Source of the DNA: Neurospora tetrasperma FGSC 2508
Taxonomy: Eukaryota; Ascomycota; Sordariomycetes; Sordariales; Sordariaceae
Length of the DNA: 64,000 nucleotides
Reading direction: 5' to 3'
Assembly (NCBI RefSeq): GCF_000213175.1
Contig: NW_009799100.1
Coordinates: 2,735,952 to 2,799,951 of the forward strand
In this document: positions 1 to 9,767 of the stretch, piece by piece
How positions within the stretch are numbered: the first letter of the stretch is position 1
How the letters are laid out: each line of letters opens with the position of its first letter
Translations under genes and position numbers: made by a program
The notes under the pieces: model-generated
Database searches by the model: none
The model's input: only the letters and a program-made list of their open reading frames with translations
What the model was told of the DNA's origin: nothing

Positions 1-2
1 AA

Positions 3-1218
3 GATGTCAGGCGTCTCAATGGCCACCGGGGACGGCCGCCTCATACACTAGAAGATATGCGGGCCTATCTCGGATGCTTCTATGTCAGTTCACTGTAAGT
101 TGTGCCCCCTCGGCTTTACATGAATACCAGACTTTTACAGTTAGTCTTGCTCTTCCTGAACTAGCTCTAACACCATTCATTCCATAGCACGGCTGCCTTA
201 TTTCGACATATCCCCTTGATGCCCTGCTCCACCTACTTATCCTTCTGTTGTGACAAGATCGAAGCCGAGCAGGAATACATTGCGGACACATACCTTGTGG
301 TCCTCATTAGAATGCATCGCATTCTTTGTAGGATCATTGCGGTTTTCCCAGCTCCTGATTCGGATGGGAGCGGTATTGTGACCTTCTCCGCAGCCGCACA
401 CATGGCAATGACAAATCTGCGTGCCGAGCTAGATGATTTCAAGTTGCAAGTACCAAGGAACATTCGAGACAATTGTACGTACAAGAACATTGACCACTAG
501 GTGATGAAACTGGCTGGATGGGTTTGACTTTGCTGACCTGGACCCCAAAGTGTCGTTTGAGATTGGCTTCAAAGGCATACTCGTCAGGCTATACGAACCC
601 GTAGTCTATATGGCGTCATCGCCGGTTTCATCTATTGACGGCATCCGGAAGTCAGAAGCAATGTGGTGCTGCCTGGATGTTGTCAAAGCAGCTTTGGATT
701 CATATGCTTCCATCCCCGTGGCCGACCTCAGTTATCTACCCTTCAACACCTACTGCCACATGACATTCTCCTTGATTACCGCTACACGCCTGGTTGTATT
801 GCAAGATCCGGATTGGAATAGCAAGCTCGCCGGCGAAAGCCTTGACTTTGCCGGCATAGCGCAACGCATTAGTGACCGGTGCGATCAGGCGGACACCGTG
901 GCCATTGCAGAAGAATGGCGGCGAAAGCGCAAATATGTCAATGACACTGTGTCAGTGATGTCCATGCACCGCAACAAGCTCCGATGGATTCGTTCGTGGT
1001 ATCTCTCCAAGACTGCAGCGCCGAATCCTGCCGCTCCTGAAAGCCACCCGCCGATACACCATTCGGATTCACAATACCAAGGACAAATCCTGCCAGCTAC
1101 TGAGATGATCGCAGAGACCGGGAACCCCGCGCCCGTTGAGGCACTGTCGCCGGTGTCATTCCTAGGCGACGAATGGTGGCAAGCAATGCTGGATGATATG
1201 AGCTTTCTCCAGCCGTAG
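3..1218 (+). CDS. Zn2Cys6-type fungal transcription factor, C-terminal part (5' end outside window)
   Basis: Three exons can be joined in one frame: 3-94, 188-474 and 551-1218. They give 348 residues ending at a TAG. The introns (95-187, 475-550) have GTAAGT and GTACGT donors; the first has a CTAAC branch site and the second a CTGAC one. The visible part matches the C-terminal regulatory region of fungal binuclear zinc-cluster regulators: LEDMRAYLGCFYVSS at the left edge and a GILVRLYEP helix after intron 2. These resemble the LRALLGCYYLSS and LVRLYEPAL segments typical of that family. The DNA-binding Cys6 cluster would lie upstream of the window, so it is not seen and class is inferred. The tail ends with DEWWQAMLDDM, an acidic and hydrophobic stretch that could act in activation. 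The target pathway is unknown. Confidence 0.8.
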
Positions 1219-1756
1219 AACAGTCAGAATGGTGGTTTGACTGATGCTGCAGGCTACCATCATTGCGCAAACACCGCGAATAATGTTGAGCAACAGGGGC
1301 AACATCCAGTTGCAGCCTGTAGGGCAGGGAGCCTTGAAATCTAGGATGGCGACAGGCTCTTCTGCGCCTTGATGTTACACGCAGCCCTACAAGCGCGCGG
1401 AAGCTTGATAGCGCGTCTGCGGTAAGGCGAACAAGAGGAATGCCTGAGATGGTTTGAGTACCGACTGGTGGAATCATAGGGCTGAGGCGCGTGCTGGGCT
1501 CGGGCTGCGGAAACGTGGGACTTCGGACTCCCGGAATAGCCTCCTCAATCACAGATGCATCGGCCTAGCTCTCACCGCATGCCTGAGCAAAAACTAGGCT
1601 TCAATATTACACTCATTCCGTTTGGAAAACGTGCCTTAACATCACAGGCTTGGAATTTCATCGCTCCAGAATAGCCGTTCGCGGTGCAGTCGGCGTGACA
1701 TCCACGCCGCCGAATGAAACGATAAAATCACATGGGTCCGTGCATTCAGCGATGGT

Positions 1757-1786
1757 TACCTACCAAGGTACTGTGTACGGTAGGTA
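1757..1786. repeat. short perfect inverted repeat (8-bp arms, 14-nt loop)
   Basis: TACCTACC at 1757-1764 is mirrored by GGTAGGTA at 1779-1786. The arms belong to a word family that recurs in other noncoding parts of the window. Whether it forms a hairpin or only reflects word enrichment is not known. Confidence 0.6.
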
Positions 1787-2693
1787 CCAACTAAGCGGGT
1801 GCCTAAACCACCGATCCAGTCTCCCAGTGACGATGTTCACAGGGCCAATTACCCCTACTGGACGCTTCTAGCAGCGGTCATCACCAGGTTTTGATACGGC
1901 CCAGCGGAGCTTGCCACTATTACGCCCCCAAACCTTCAACCTGCCGCCATCCGATATCTGGCGAAGGTTGAACCCTCCATTATTGTTAGAGGTAGGTACT
2001 GAGAGGGAACACAGGAATCAATTAGAACTGAACATTTTCAACGAACAAATCTCGACATGTTGTGTGGCTAAAACTGTAGTTGCTGCGTTAGCAGTGGCAT
2101 CCATCATGGACGTGCCGCCACTTCAAAGCAGATGGAGTCAATCCAAGTCACCAGGTGTTCTGAATAATAATGGTTTGAGGAGAAATCTACAGTTTCTGTC
2201 AGGTTAAGTGATAGTGAAGCTTTCAGTCGCAGATTTAGAGCTAAAACCCCTAAGAACGGGAAATGGAAACATGTGGCTATGGCTGTCATGATGTTACGGC
2301 TCCTAAATCAGGCAGCCAAAGATATAGGGCGTTTTTCCAACTTTATCACCACCGCACATACCAGCCTATGCTTTTAGCGATCTTTCTTCACTGTCTCTGA
2401 CAGGGGAACTGACCAATCGCATGTAATACTGCTGTGTGGAACTTTCCTTTTACCGACTCTTTTCGATCACCATTTTGGAACTGGCCGGACTTGGTGCCTC
2501 ACCTCCGCTGTCAGTCAAAGGAGAAAAACACATCAATGGAGTACTCAACGGTTGGCCTTGGTAGAAGTCGCTCCTCATACTGTAAGCGGCCCCCATTCGG
2601 CATTCGACAAAACTAGTACTGTATGCTATGCCTATACTCGGCGTTATCAAAATGGCGATGCACAGGCACACATGTTTTTGAAGATCAAAGACC

Positions 2694-2700
2694 TATAAAG
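2694..2700 (+). promoter_or_regulatory. TATA-like element upstream of the Ser-rich gene
   Basis: TATAAAG lies about 200 bp before the ATG at 2897. A CT- and CAA-rich stretch typical of fungal 5' leaders follows. Position and spacing are suggestive only. Confidence 0.4.
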
Positions 2701-2896
2701 ATATCTGGCCGACAACGCCTTCAACTAGATTGCCTGGATCATGATTCAACTCAAACAGCTCCAATACCAACTGAAGATCCAATAATTTAACAGTCGCTCA
2801 TCGGCCCATCAGCTCATACAATCGGCAACACTCGATACTAGTTCAACAACACAATCGCTACTCTCAACTTCCTCCTTCAGTAACCCAAGATTCAAA

Positions 2897-3177
2897 ATGT
2901 CTGGCCACTCTTCCTCTCACAGCTCTTCCCCTGGGAAGACCAACTGGGACTCCATCGCCATGGGTTCTTCTGCCCTCGGTTTCATCAAGACGGATGTTGC
3001 CTCCAAGTCCTCCAGCTCCCGTGGTGGTTCCTCTCACGGTTCATCGTCTGGATCCAAGTCCAGCGGCTCTTCTCACGGCAGTTCGGTAAGCCTCTTTTAC
3101 TCCACGACACTGAGATAGCTCGGGTGCTAACTTTGAGATAATTACAGAAGGGCTCCAGCAGCGGTTCAAAGCGTTAA
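2897..3177 (+). CDS. 72-residue Ser/Gly-rich small protein, function unknown
   Basis: Exons 2897-3085 and 3148-3177 flank a 62-nt intron with donor GTAAGC, branch GTGCTAAC and acceptor TTACAG. The product is 72 residues, about half Ser plus Gly, with His and Lys scattered through it. A short non-repetitive core, TNWDSIAMGSSALGFIKTD, lies at residues 15-33. The ATG context (TTCAAAATG) is good, and a TATA-like box and leader lie upstream. The split frame with canonical signals argues for a real gene despite its size. No signal peptide, membrane segment or known domain is seen. The 63 residues before the intron and 9 after it have the same composition, which supports the splice. It may be a stress- or development-related disordered protein, but that is a guess. 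Confidence 0.65.
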
Positions 3178-4728
3178 GCGAACTGCTCACATCTTCCGTC
3201 AGAGCTCTACGAGGCAACTCACGGGTTTTCCTTACAGGACTTCTTTGGCGTACAGGTCTTTCCAAGATGACGGGGTGGCGGGCATTGCATTATCCCCTCT
3301 CGAATGACTTTCTATGATCTCATGGATGTATTCATCCCGCTATCGGGAAACGGCGGATGTGTTGGTGGTGGATATTTTCTTCATACCTTCTTGTTAGATG
3401 GATCTGACACTCCCCAAGGAGTGGGTGCTTGGTGATTCAGATTTTGGGTTTTCTATTTTTGCACTTTTTGTTGTCATTTTCGAGTATTTTGGTTCCTTTT
3501 TCATTCTGTTCCTCGAACCTCCACACTCCTTTTCACTGCCACTGTCATGATCGACAGAAACTAGTTAGTCGAATATTCACAATCCGGCCGGGTTTCACAA
3601 GATCACTGCACCGCTTCAACACTGCTTCTTTGATATATTGCTGATAGGTGTAGCGACCTGCTCTGCTCAGCTTACCCACGCTACTTACACTCATCCGACT
3701 CACTTACAATCACTCAAGTTTGGCCACAACAATCATGGTTCTGGCCATCAAAAGTTCTAATTCAACTCGCCTCACAGAATCTCCTCCTATCGCAGTCAAG
3801 ATACCATTGCTGCGGCTCAGACTTCAGCTAGACACATCATGAACCTAAAACCTGCTCAGACCCTTCACCGTCAGACTGCTTTCGTATTCAAATTCCTCAT
3901 GCTTACTACCTCTAGGCAGACCTGGACAGATGGAACCATAGCTCAGCACAAAGACCAAGGAAAGCAACATGCCCTTTCTGTCAAGCGGTTCTCCTGTCCC
4001 CATTGGCTGTGCTAGTAAAAGCCATCTCACACGTCACTGTCAGCGGAGGCATAGACTGGGAAAACAGTAATTGAGGACGACTAATAAGGAATAACCTCGG
4101 TGATGGTGGGATACATGGTCTGGCTGTTGTTCTTATATTTGCAGGCGAAAGGTTTCCTATTTCTTCCTTCTGATGGCTTATCTTGCTTGGGGAATATAAA
4201 CGCAGCTCGGGCAATGGATTACCGCCCAAGATAGGTATTTATAATAAACTTTACATGGGTAGAAACTTGATGTGTTTAGGGAAGTGAAGCCGTCATTTTT
4301 GACAGTGCAGAAGTACCTAGATGTACACGCAGAACCCTAACCCAGAAGACCTGGCCCTGAATCACCAACGGCCCGGGATGACGGGAGCCAGCGCGGTGAA
4401 ATGTGGAGTCTATAGACCCATGGAACTAAGGTGCATGGAACAGCGCTGAGGGTCCCCGCGAATACCCCTTGCAGCCCTGTGGGATGCACTGTAAGACAGT
4501 TAAAGTGGGTAATTTACTGTGCCCCGCGAATTCTGGTCTCGACAGAACGTCAGGATCTCGGAGACGCGATTCTTTGATCTGTCAACACCATCGCTTGCGC
4601 CAGCATAAGGTATCTCCAACCCCATCACCGCTCGGCCATTTTCTCAGTCGTTCCAGCGGACGCTGTCACCGAGCGACAATGAGGTGATATTCTTATCTGC
4701 GACTTAACGACAGAACAACGGAAACACA
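3178..4728. other. intergenic region before psf2
   Basis: No coding frame is supported. The first 300 bp is probably 3' UTR of the Ser-rich gene. A minimal upstream frame, ATG AGG TGA, lies at 4679-4687 in the probable psf2 leader. Confidence 0.55.
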
Positions 4729-5621
4729 ATGGCGCTCCCACTGCCACCAGGGCTGACCCAGAACGAGGTCGCCTTCCTTGCCGAGATGGAAATGGTCACC
4801 GTCGTCCCACGTCAGCGCCTGGATAGCATCGACCTGCTTGGTGTGAGTTGTATTCAAACAGCCTTCTGCCCGTCATAGAAACATCGAGTGACTGACTTTC
4901 ACCGCGACGACAGGGAAAAACACCACAACTTCGTCCTCCCCATCGGGCCCAACTGCCCCTCTGGCTCGCCCTCCTCCTCAAGAAACAACGCCGCGCCAAC
5001 ATCGTCCCTCCAGCATGGATGCATCCCGCCTCCCTTGCCGAGATCATCCACCGTGAAACAAAAGAAGATCCCGAAGCTTTCTCCCCGCCACCACCTCCTC
5101 CCTCGCGCGCTCTGTACTCCCAGCCTGGCACCGCTCGCCGGCTAAACCCCAGCTATGTCGATGACTTTACGCAAACGCAACAAAACTCGCAACAAGATCC
5201 GAACTCCATCTTATCTCCCCCCTTCCTCCCTTCCAACGTCGCCGAATCCCCCGCTGGATACCTCCCTTACCACTGGCTCGAGGTTGCCGAGGCTTTGCTC
5301 ACGCACGCCGGCGATGACATGCCCGCCCCGGCTGGCGAGGTGCGGTCGTTACTGCGAGACTTGGTGGAGGTGCGCGCAGCCAAGATGCGCAGCAGTACCT
5401 CAGCTTTGGAGGGGTTTGGTGACGCCTATTTGACCCTGCGTGGCGTTGGTGCTATGGAGTTAGCTGAGAACAGAGCCTTTCTGGCGGGCTTGGTGGATGG
5501 CGTACGGAAGATTGGGGCCAGCGCCGAGGCGACGAGAAGGGAAGAGGAAGAGGAGGCTAGGAGGGGCGGGGACTATGGTGGCGATGGGGATGAGGATAGT
5601 GATGAGGATATGGGCCTTTGA
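4729..5621 (+). CDS. psf2: GINS complex subunit Psf2
   Basis: Exons 4729-4842 and 4914-5621 encode 273 residues. The 71-nt intron has donor GTGAGT, a GACTGAC branch site and acceptor CAG. The N-terminus ([19 protein letters not shown], then LDSIDLLG) and the following [20 protein letters not shown] are hallmarks of Psf2, with the Trp-Met-containing segment next. The C-terminal helical part ([17 protein letters not shown]) is also typical. Psf2 joins Sld5, Psf1 and Psf3 in GINS, which with Cdc45 and MCM2-7 forms the replicative CMG helicase in the nucleus. Two features are longer than in yeast: a Pro/Ser/Gln-rich insertion at about residues 85-135 and a Glu/Asp-rich tail (last 30 residues). 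The neighbouring minus-strand gene is convergent, with about 820 bp between the stops. Confidence 0.95.
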
Positions 5622-6440
5622 AGGCTGCATGGGAGCGTCACTGAGATTTCAGAGAAAATGGGCAAAAAAAAAAGAGAAGGACAACCTACGGTCGCCTCAA
5701 GGCGGTGGGAGGCGGTGGGCGAGAAGTCGAGCAATCGGACGCGCACTTCCTTCCAAACGCCAAGGCCGAGTCCGACCACAAAGGCTCATGCCCGAACAAC
5801 GTGGTCAACAATGAGATACCCAAGAGGACATGGAAGAAGCATGAGAAGAGGTCAGGCACAGACAGAGTTTCCACAGGACGGTTTTGCAACGAGGTGATAC
5901 GAATATCCAATATCAACATGGTTTCCAAAGTAATGCATAAAACGAACAAAAAGCAAGGTGCGTCTCTTTCCTTCCGCCCGAGGAATCACATACCTACTGC
6001 ACCCATGAAAACACCAGAAACACCATCTACCATCGCCCAATGAACCTCAACTCCGTGTCGACCATGATCTTCAACTAATGTTCGATCGCAGGACGCGTGT
6101 CACTGCATGAAGCTATCTATTGCCATCCCGTCTTCTTTTTGATATCACGCCCCTTATTATGACTTCCTTTTTCTTCCGTCGCTTCGTGTTGGTATCAATG
6201 CTACCCTAGCCCTTTGTGTTGCTATCGAAGCACTTGATGGCGATCATCTAATCACCTTAAGGAGTCCCCAGTCCAATAGCCTGATCTGCTGATCACACAT
6301 ACCTTGGCAGCTTATCCTTTGCTAAGTCGCAGGCTGTCAGCCTTTTCTTCCTGCTACTTTCAACTGGTGGTGGTAGTCTCCAATGTGGGTGACGGTTCTA
6401 AGAACCACGTCCTCACTCAGCAGCGGTACGAACACCGTTG
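5622..6440. other. convergent intergenic region, 3' UTRs of psf2 and the acidic-protein gene
   Basis: Frames here are short and lack coding bias. It includes an A-rich run near 5665. I see no gene. Confidence 0.55.
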
Positions 6441-9400
6441 TTAACCTCGTGGATGCTGAGGGTCATACTCTTCCTCCTCCCTTTCATCTGCCGGGTCATA
6501 CTCCGTCGATCCACGCCAGCTTTGGGCCGTCCCAGCGACACTACTCGCTGAAGACCTCGAACCTTGACTTCCATGAATTCGAGGTAGTCCAACTGTCCTT
6601 GGATCGTATTCCTCGTTCTCAATCATCGCTGGGTCGTACCGTGTCTGCTCTTCCTGGTGTACTGCATCTGTTTGCTGACTGACGATGCCCACGACCTTGG
6701 CGCCCAAGCTCTGTTGCCCGTCGCCCTTTTCTAAAGCCGGTAGCTCCATACGAAGTCGCTTACTGGAACGATTTCCCTCGTCATCGTCTTCGTCAAAAGA
6801 GCGTGGTCGTTTCGGAGAAACAGGAGGAGATGAGCAGTGTCGCTTTGCCAAGCTGCCGCTGGACTCGTCGGAATCATCGTCATAATCCGTGATGGAGGAT
6901 ATGCTTCGTTTTGCGCCAGAAGACGCGGAGGTTTTAGCGAGGGAGCTCTCAGTCGATGCTGTGCTGATCCATGATGTGGGATTTAAAGTATCCTGCTCCG
7001 CGCTCATCCACCGAGGCACGGCACTGCCAGTGAGGCCGCCAGTGTATCCCTCGTCGTACCTGGGGTTGTATTGGTAATACGCTCCTCTCTCCTCCTCTTG
7101 TCGCTCTCGCTCCTTCTGCTGCTTCTGGTCCTGCAGGTATCTCTCCGTCGAAAACGCGGGACAGTAAATTCCTGAACGACGATGGTGTGGCTTCCTCTTC
7201 GGGCTCTTCCTCTCCTCCTCGTCTTCTTCTTCATCTTCCTCCTCCTCTTCCTCGCTCGAACACTCCGCATCGCCCGGATCAACAACCTTTACTCCCTTGT
7301 CTTTGTGCACCTGCGGGAATCCCTTACCACCGACTTGCACCCTCGCCTCGCGAGTGCCTGGGGCTGCGTGGCCCGTCTGAGAAACCTTGGGTGGGTTCTT
7401 GGTTTTCGGGCTGATGTCCTGGTCGCCTTGCCCAGTGTAGTCGGGCAGGGTATAAGTACCATCATCGCCGGAAACGCTGCCGGGTGCGGAAAGACGGCCG
7501 TCGCGAGGGACAAAGGTGAAGTCTTCCCGGAAGACGGTGGTGGAGGGGTATTCACTTTGTTGGAAGGGGCCGGCGCTGTTGCGGCGCATAGAGGGCTTGC
7601 TAGCGGAAAATTTTTTAGGGGTTGTGGGCGGTTGTTGACCTAAGTTGGTGTTCGTAGTGGCTGTTGTGATGCCAGCCGATGGAGGAGGCGCATTTGAGCG
7701 GGCTGTTCGGGCAGCCATGTCGAGTTCGAGATCGCGGCTGCTGACGCTGGTCCCATCGGAAGTGTACGCGAGTTTCAGGGGAGACGGAACGGGCTTTACT
7801 TTGCGATTTCTCTTGGGTGAAGAAGGACAAGGGGTAGGTGGTAGCCGAGGCGGCGGGGAAGAAAGGGGAGTTTCTTGCTGTTGACTGGGCGAGCTTCGTC
7901 CTTGTGACGAACCTTGGGAGCTAACCTTCGTACCATTCACTGGCATGGCAACGGGAGGAAGCTCGTCGTCACTATCGGACGAGCCTCCAGACCTTGATGT
8001 TGACGAGCCGGTGCATGAAGATTTGCTCGACCCTTCTTCTTCTTCTTCTTCTGGATAGTCCCAGTCTTCTTCGGAAGACCAGTCTGACGGCAATGATGGT
8101 GCACGGCTATAAGCGCCAAAGTCGAGTGAAGGCCTGGTCCAGTTAATGGCGTTTCTTTCGACAGAGTCGTGGCCCTGGAGGCGTTCGGGCAGTATTGCGA
8201 GGTCGCCCAGGGGGTGGCGCTGTACGGCGTGGCCTCTCTCATACCAGGGGAGTGGATTATTTCTTTGATTACGCCGCTGCAGTTCCCGTTCATCTGCTTC
8301 CCACTGTTCGTCATCGAAATCAGGAAGCGAACTTGTTGATCTGGGCTCCTCACCGGCTGGAGCAGGTTCATCTGGTTGATTATTCGACGGCGGCAACTCT
8401 GGCAACTCTTGCTCATCCTCATCATGTGGCTGGTCCAAACCGACGTTTGCTTCGCCGCGGTCACCTTCGCTACTTGCTCCTTCGCCGAACAGATCCTCGT
8501 CACTATCATTGAAGTGCCGTTCACCGTTGTTGGCCTGATCTTCGTTGCCATCCGGATCTGGGGAGTCGCGTCGTTCCTCATCATTACCACGGCCCTCTCC
8601 GTCGGCATCGCTACCATCTGATGACGACGAAGACGAAGACGAGGACGACGAAGACGACGAACTGTCCGGCCTTTCTCCTCGGTCATGCGCAGGAGCTGCA
8701 TCTTCATCCGATGACGAGGACGACGAACTGTCGGACGGCTCTTCCCCGAAACGTGTAACTGCATCTTCACTCTCTTCATCAGAGCGTTGCTCCTCTTGCT
8801 TTCCACTGGGGTGTGGCTCCTCTCCTTCTTCATCGGGATGTTGCCACTCTTCCACATCATTAGGGTACTGCCACTCCACCACATCATGAGGGTGCTGCCA
8901 CTCTACCTCATCTCCCCCGTTCTCATTATTATCAGCAACCGGAATTGGTTGAGGCGCCGGCTGCTGCCCTTCTGCGGCGGCAAACCCGCCAGACCACCCC
9001 CCTGCTACATACCCAGCGGAGACCAAAAAGTGTTGTGGGGAAATGGCTTCAAGGGGAGGATTGACAACGATCGCAGGTCGGGGAGGAGTGTGTGGGAGTT
9101 GGGGGGAAGAAAGCACGGGTAGTGCTGGGGGAGGCGTGTCCTCGTAGTCAAATGGATCCAAGCGAGACGCGGGAGACGAGGGAGAGAGGCGGACTGGCGG
9201 CGTTTGGGGAGGAGGAGGTGGTGGGGTTGGCGTTCGGGGGTGTGCTGCTTCTGAGCCGTCTTCGGGGTCTAAATCTGCTTTAGGATCAGAGCTGTCGCTG
9301 GGATCAGCATTTTCATCTAGACTCGAACCTTCGCCTCGCACTGGATCCTCCTCGGACCCTGACTCTTGGCCCTCATGGACTATTACTGCCTGTTCTGGCT

Positions 9401-9767
9401 CCTGCTCTTGTTCTGACCCAGGCTCAGGCTGGGGCTCTGGCGCTGGTTGCCCGGCTTGCTCTGCATTCAACACATGTACCTCTTCGTTATCCCCTATTTC
9501 TATTTGCGGGATGTTCCCGTTTTCCAGCTGTTGGAGGTTCTGAGCACGAATCTGGTCTCTGTTCAACAGCCGTTGCCGACCATCCTCTCCAAGCTCGTAA
9601 TGGGGTATGTTGCCATTGGCCAATTCTTGAAGACGCTCACGCTGAGCACGAGTCTGACGACGTGGGAGGTTCGGATCACCCCATATTGCAGGCCTATTTT
9701 GTGGACCGATGAAGGCGTCCCGTCTTGGACGTCCCCGACGCCTGGGCTGGGGCTGGTCACTATCCAT
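6441..9767 (-). CDS. 1108-residue acidic, low-complexity AT-hook protein, function unknown
   Basis: One uninterrupted frame of 1108 codons starts at ATG 9767. Residues 9-16 form an AT-hook-like RRRGRPRR core. A tandem duplication of about 33 residues follows at 39-104, each unit carrying LQxLxNGNIPxxEIG-type sequence. Next come Glu/Pro/Ser-rich stretches, three VEWQHP-type repeats encoded near 8836-8912, and long Ser runs mixed with Asp/Glu (encoded near 8600-8760). A Lys/Arg/Glu segment follows (near 7100-7260), with YLQDQKQQKERERQEEERG as a possible coiled coil. The last 70 residues contain four YDP motifs. I recognise no enzymatic or folded domain. Composition suggests a largely disordered nuclear protein, a natural casein kinase 2 substrate; this is inference. 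The length of the open frame and its poly-Ser/poly-Glu logic make the call as coding strong. Confidence 0.8.
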   Translation of the reverse strand: MDSDQPQPRRRGRPRRDAFIGPQNRPAIWGDPNLPRRQTRAQRERLQELANGNIPHYELGEDGRQRLLNRDQIRAQNLQQLENGNIPQIEIGDNEEVHVLNAEQAGQPAPEPQPEPGSEQEQEPEQAVIVHEGQESGSEEDPVRGEGSSLDENADPSDSSDPKADLDPEDGSEAAHPRTPTPPPPPPQTPPVRLSPSSPASRLDPFDYEDTPPPALPVLSSPQLPHTPPRPAIVVNPPLEAISPQHFLVSAGYVAGGWSGGFAAAEGQQPAPQPIPVADNNENGGDEVEWQHPHDVVEWQYPNDVEEWQHPDEEGEEPHPSGKQEEQRSDEESEDAVTRFGEEPSDSSSSSSSDEDAAPAHDRGERPDSSSSSSSSSSSSSSSDGSDADGEGRGNDEERRDSPDPDGNEDQANNGERHFNDSDEDLFGEGASSEGDRGEANVGLDQPHDEDEQELPELPPSNNQPDEPAPAGEEPRSTSSLPDFDDEQWEADERELQRRNQRNNPLPWYERGHAVQRHPLGDLAILPERLQGHDSVERNAINWTRPSLDFGAYSRAPSLPSDWSSEEDWDYPEEEEEEGSSKSSCTGSSTSRSGGSSDSDDELPPVAMPVNGTKVSSQGSSQGRSSPSQQQETPLSSPPPRLPPTPCPSSPKRNRKVKPVPSPLKLAYTSDGTSVSSRDLELDMAARTARSNAPPPSAGITTATTNTNLGQQPPTTPKKFSASKPSMRRNSAGPFQQSEYPSTTVFREDFTFVPRDGRLSAPGSVSGDDGTYTLPDYTGQGDQDISPKTKNPPKVSQTGHAAPGTREARVQVGGKGFPQVHKDKGVKVVDPGDAECSSEEEEEEDEEEDEEERKSPKRKPHHRRSGIYCPAFSTERYLQDQKQQKERERQEEERGAYYQYNPRYDEGYTGGLTGSAVPRWMSAEQDTLNPTSWISTASTESSLAKTSASSGAKRSISSITDYDDDSDESSGSLAKRHCSSPPVSPKRPRSFDEDDDEGNRSSKRLRMELPALEKGDGQQSLGAKVVGIVSQQTDAVHQEEQTRYDPAMIENEEYDPRTVGLPRIHGSQGSRSSASSVAGTAQSWRGSTEYDPADEREEEEYDPQHPRG

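Larger units (their letters stand above)
1219..2896. other. intergenic, transcription-factor 3' flank and promoter of the small Ser-rich gene
   Basis: No frame with coding character was found. It holds a TACCTACC/GGTAGGTA inverted repeat at 1757-1786 and, at its right end, a pyrimidine- and CAA-rich leader before the start codon at 2897. Confidence 0.6.
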
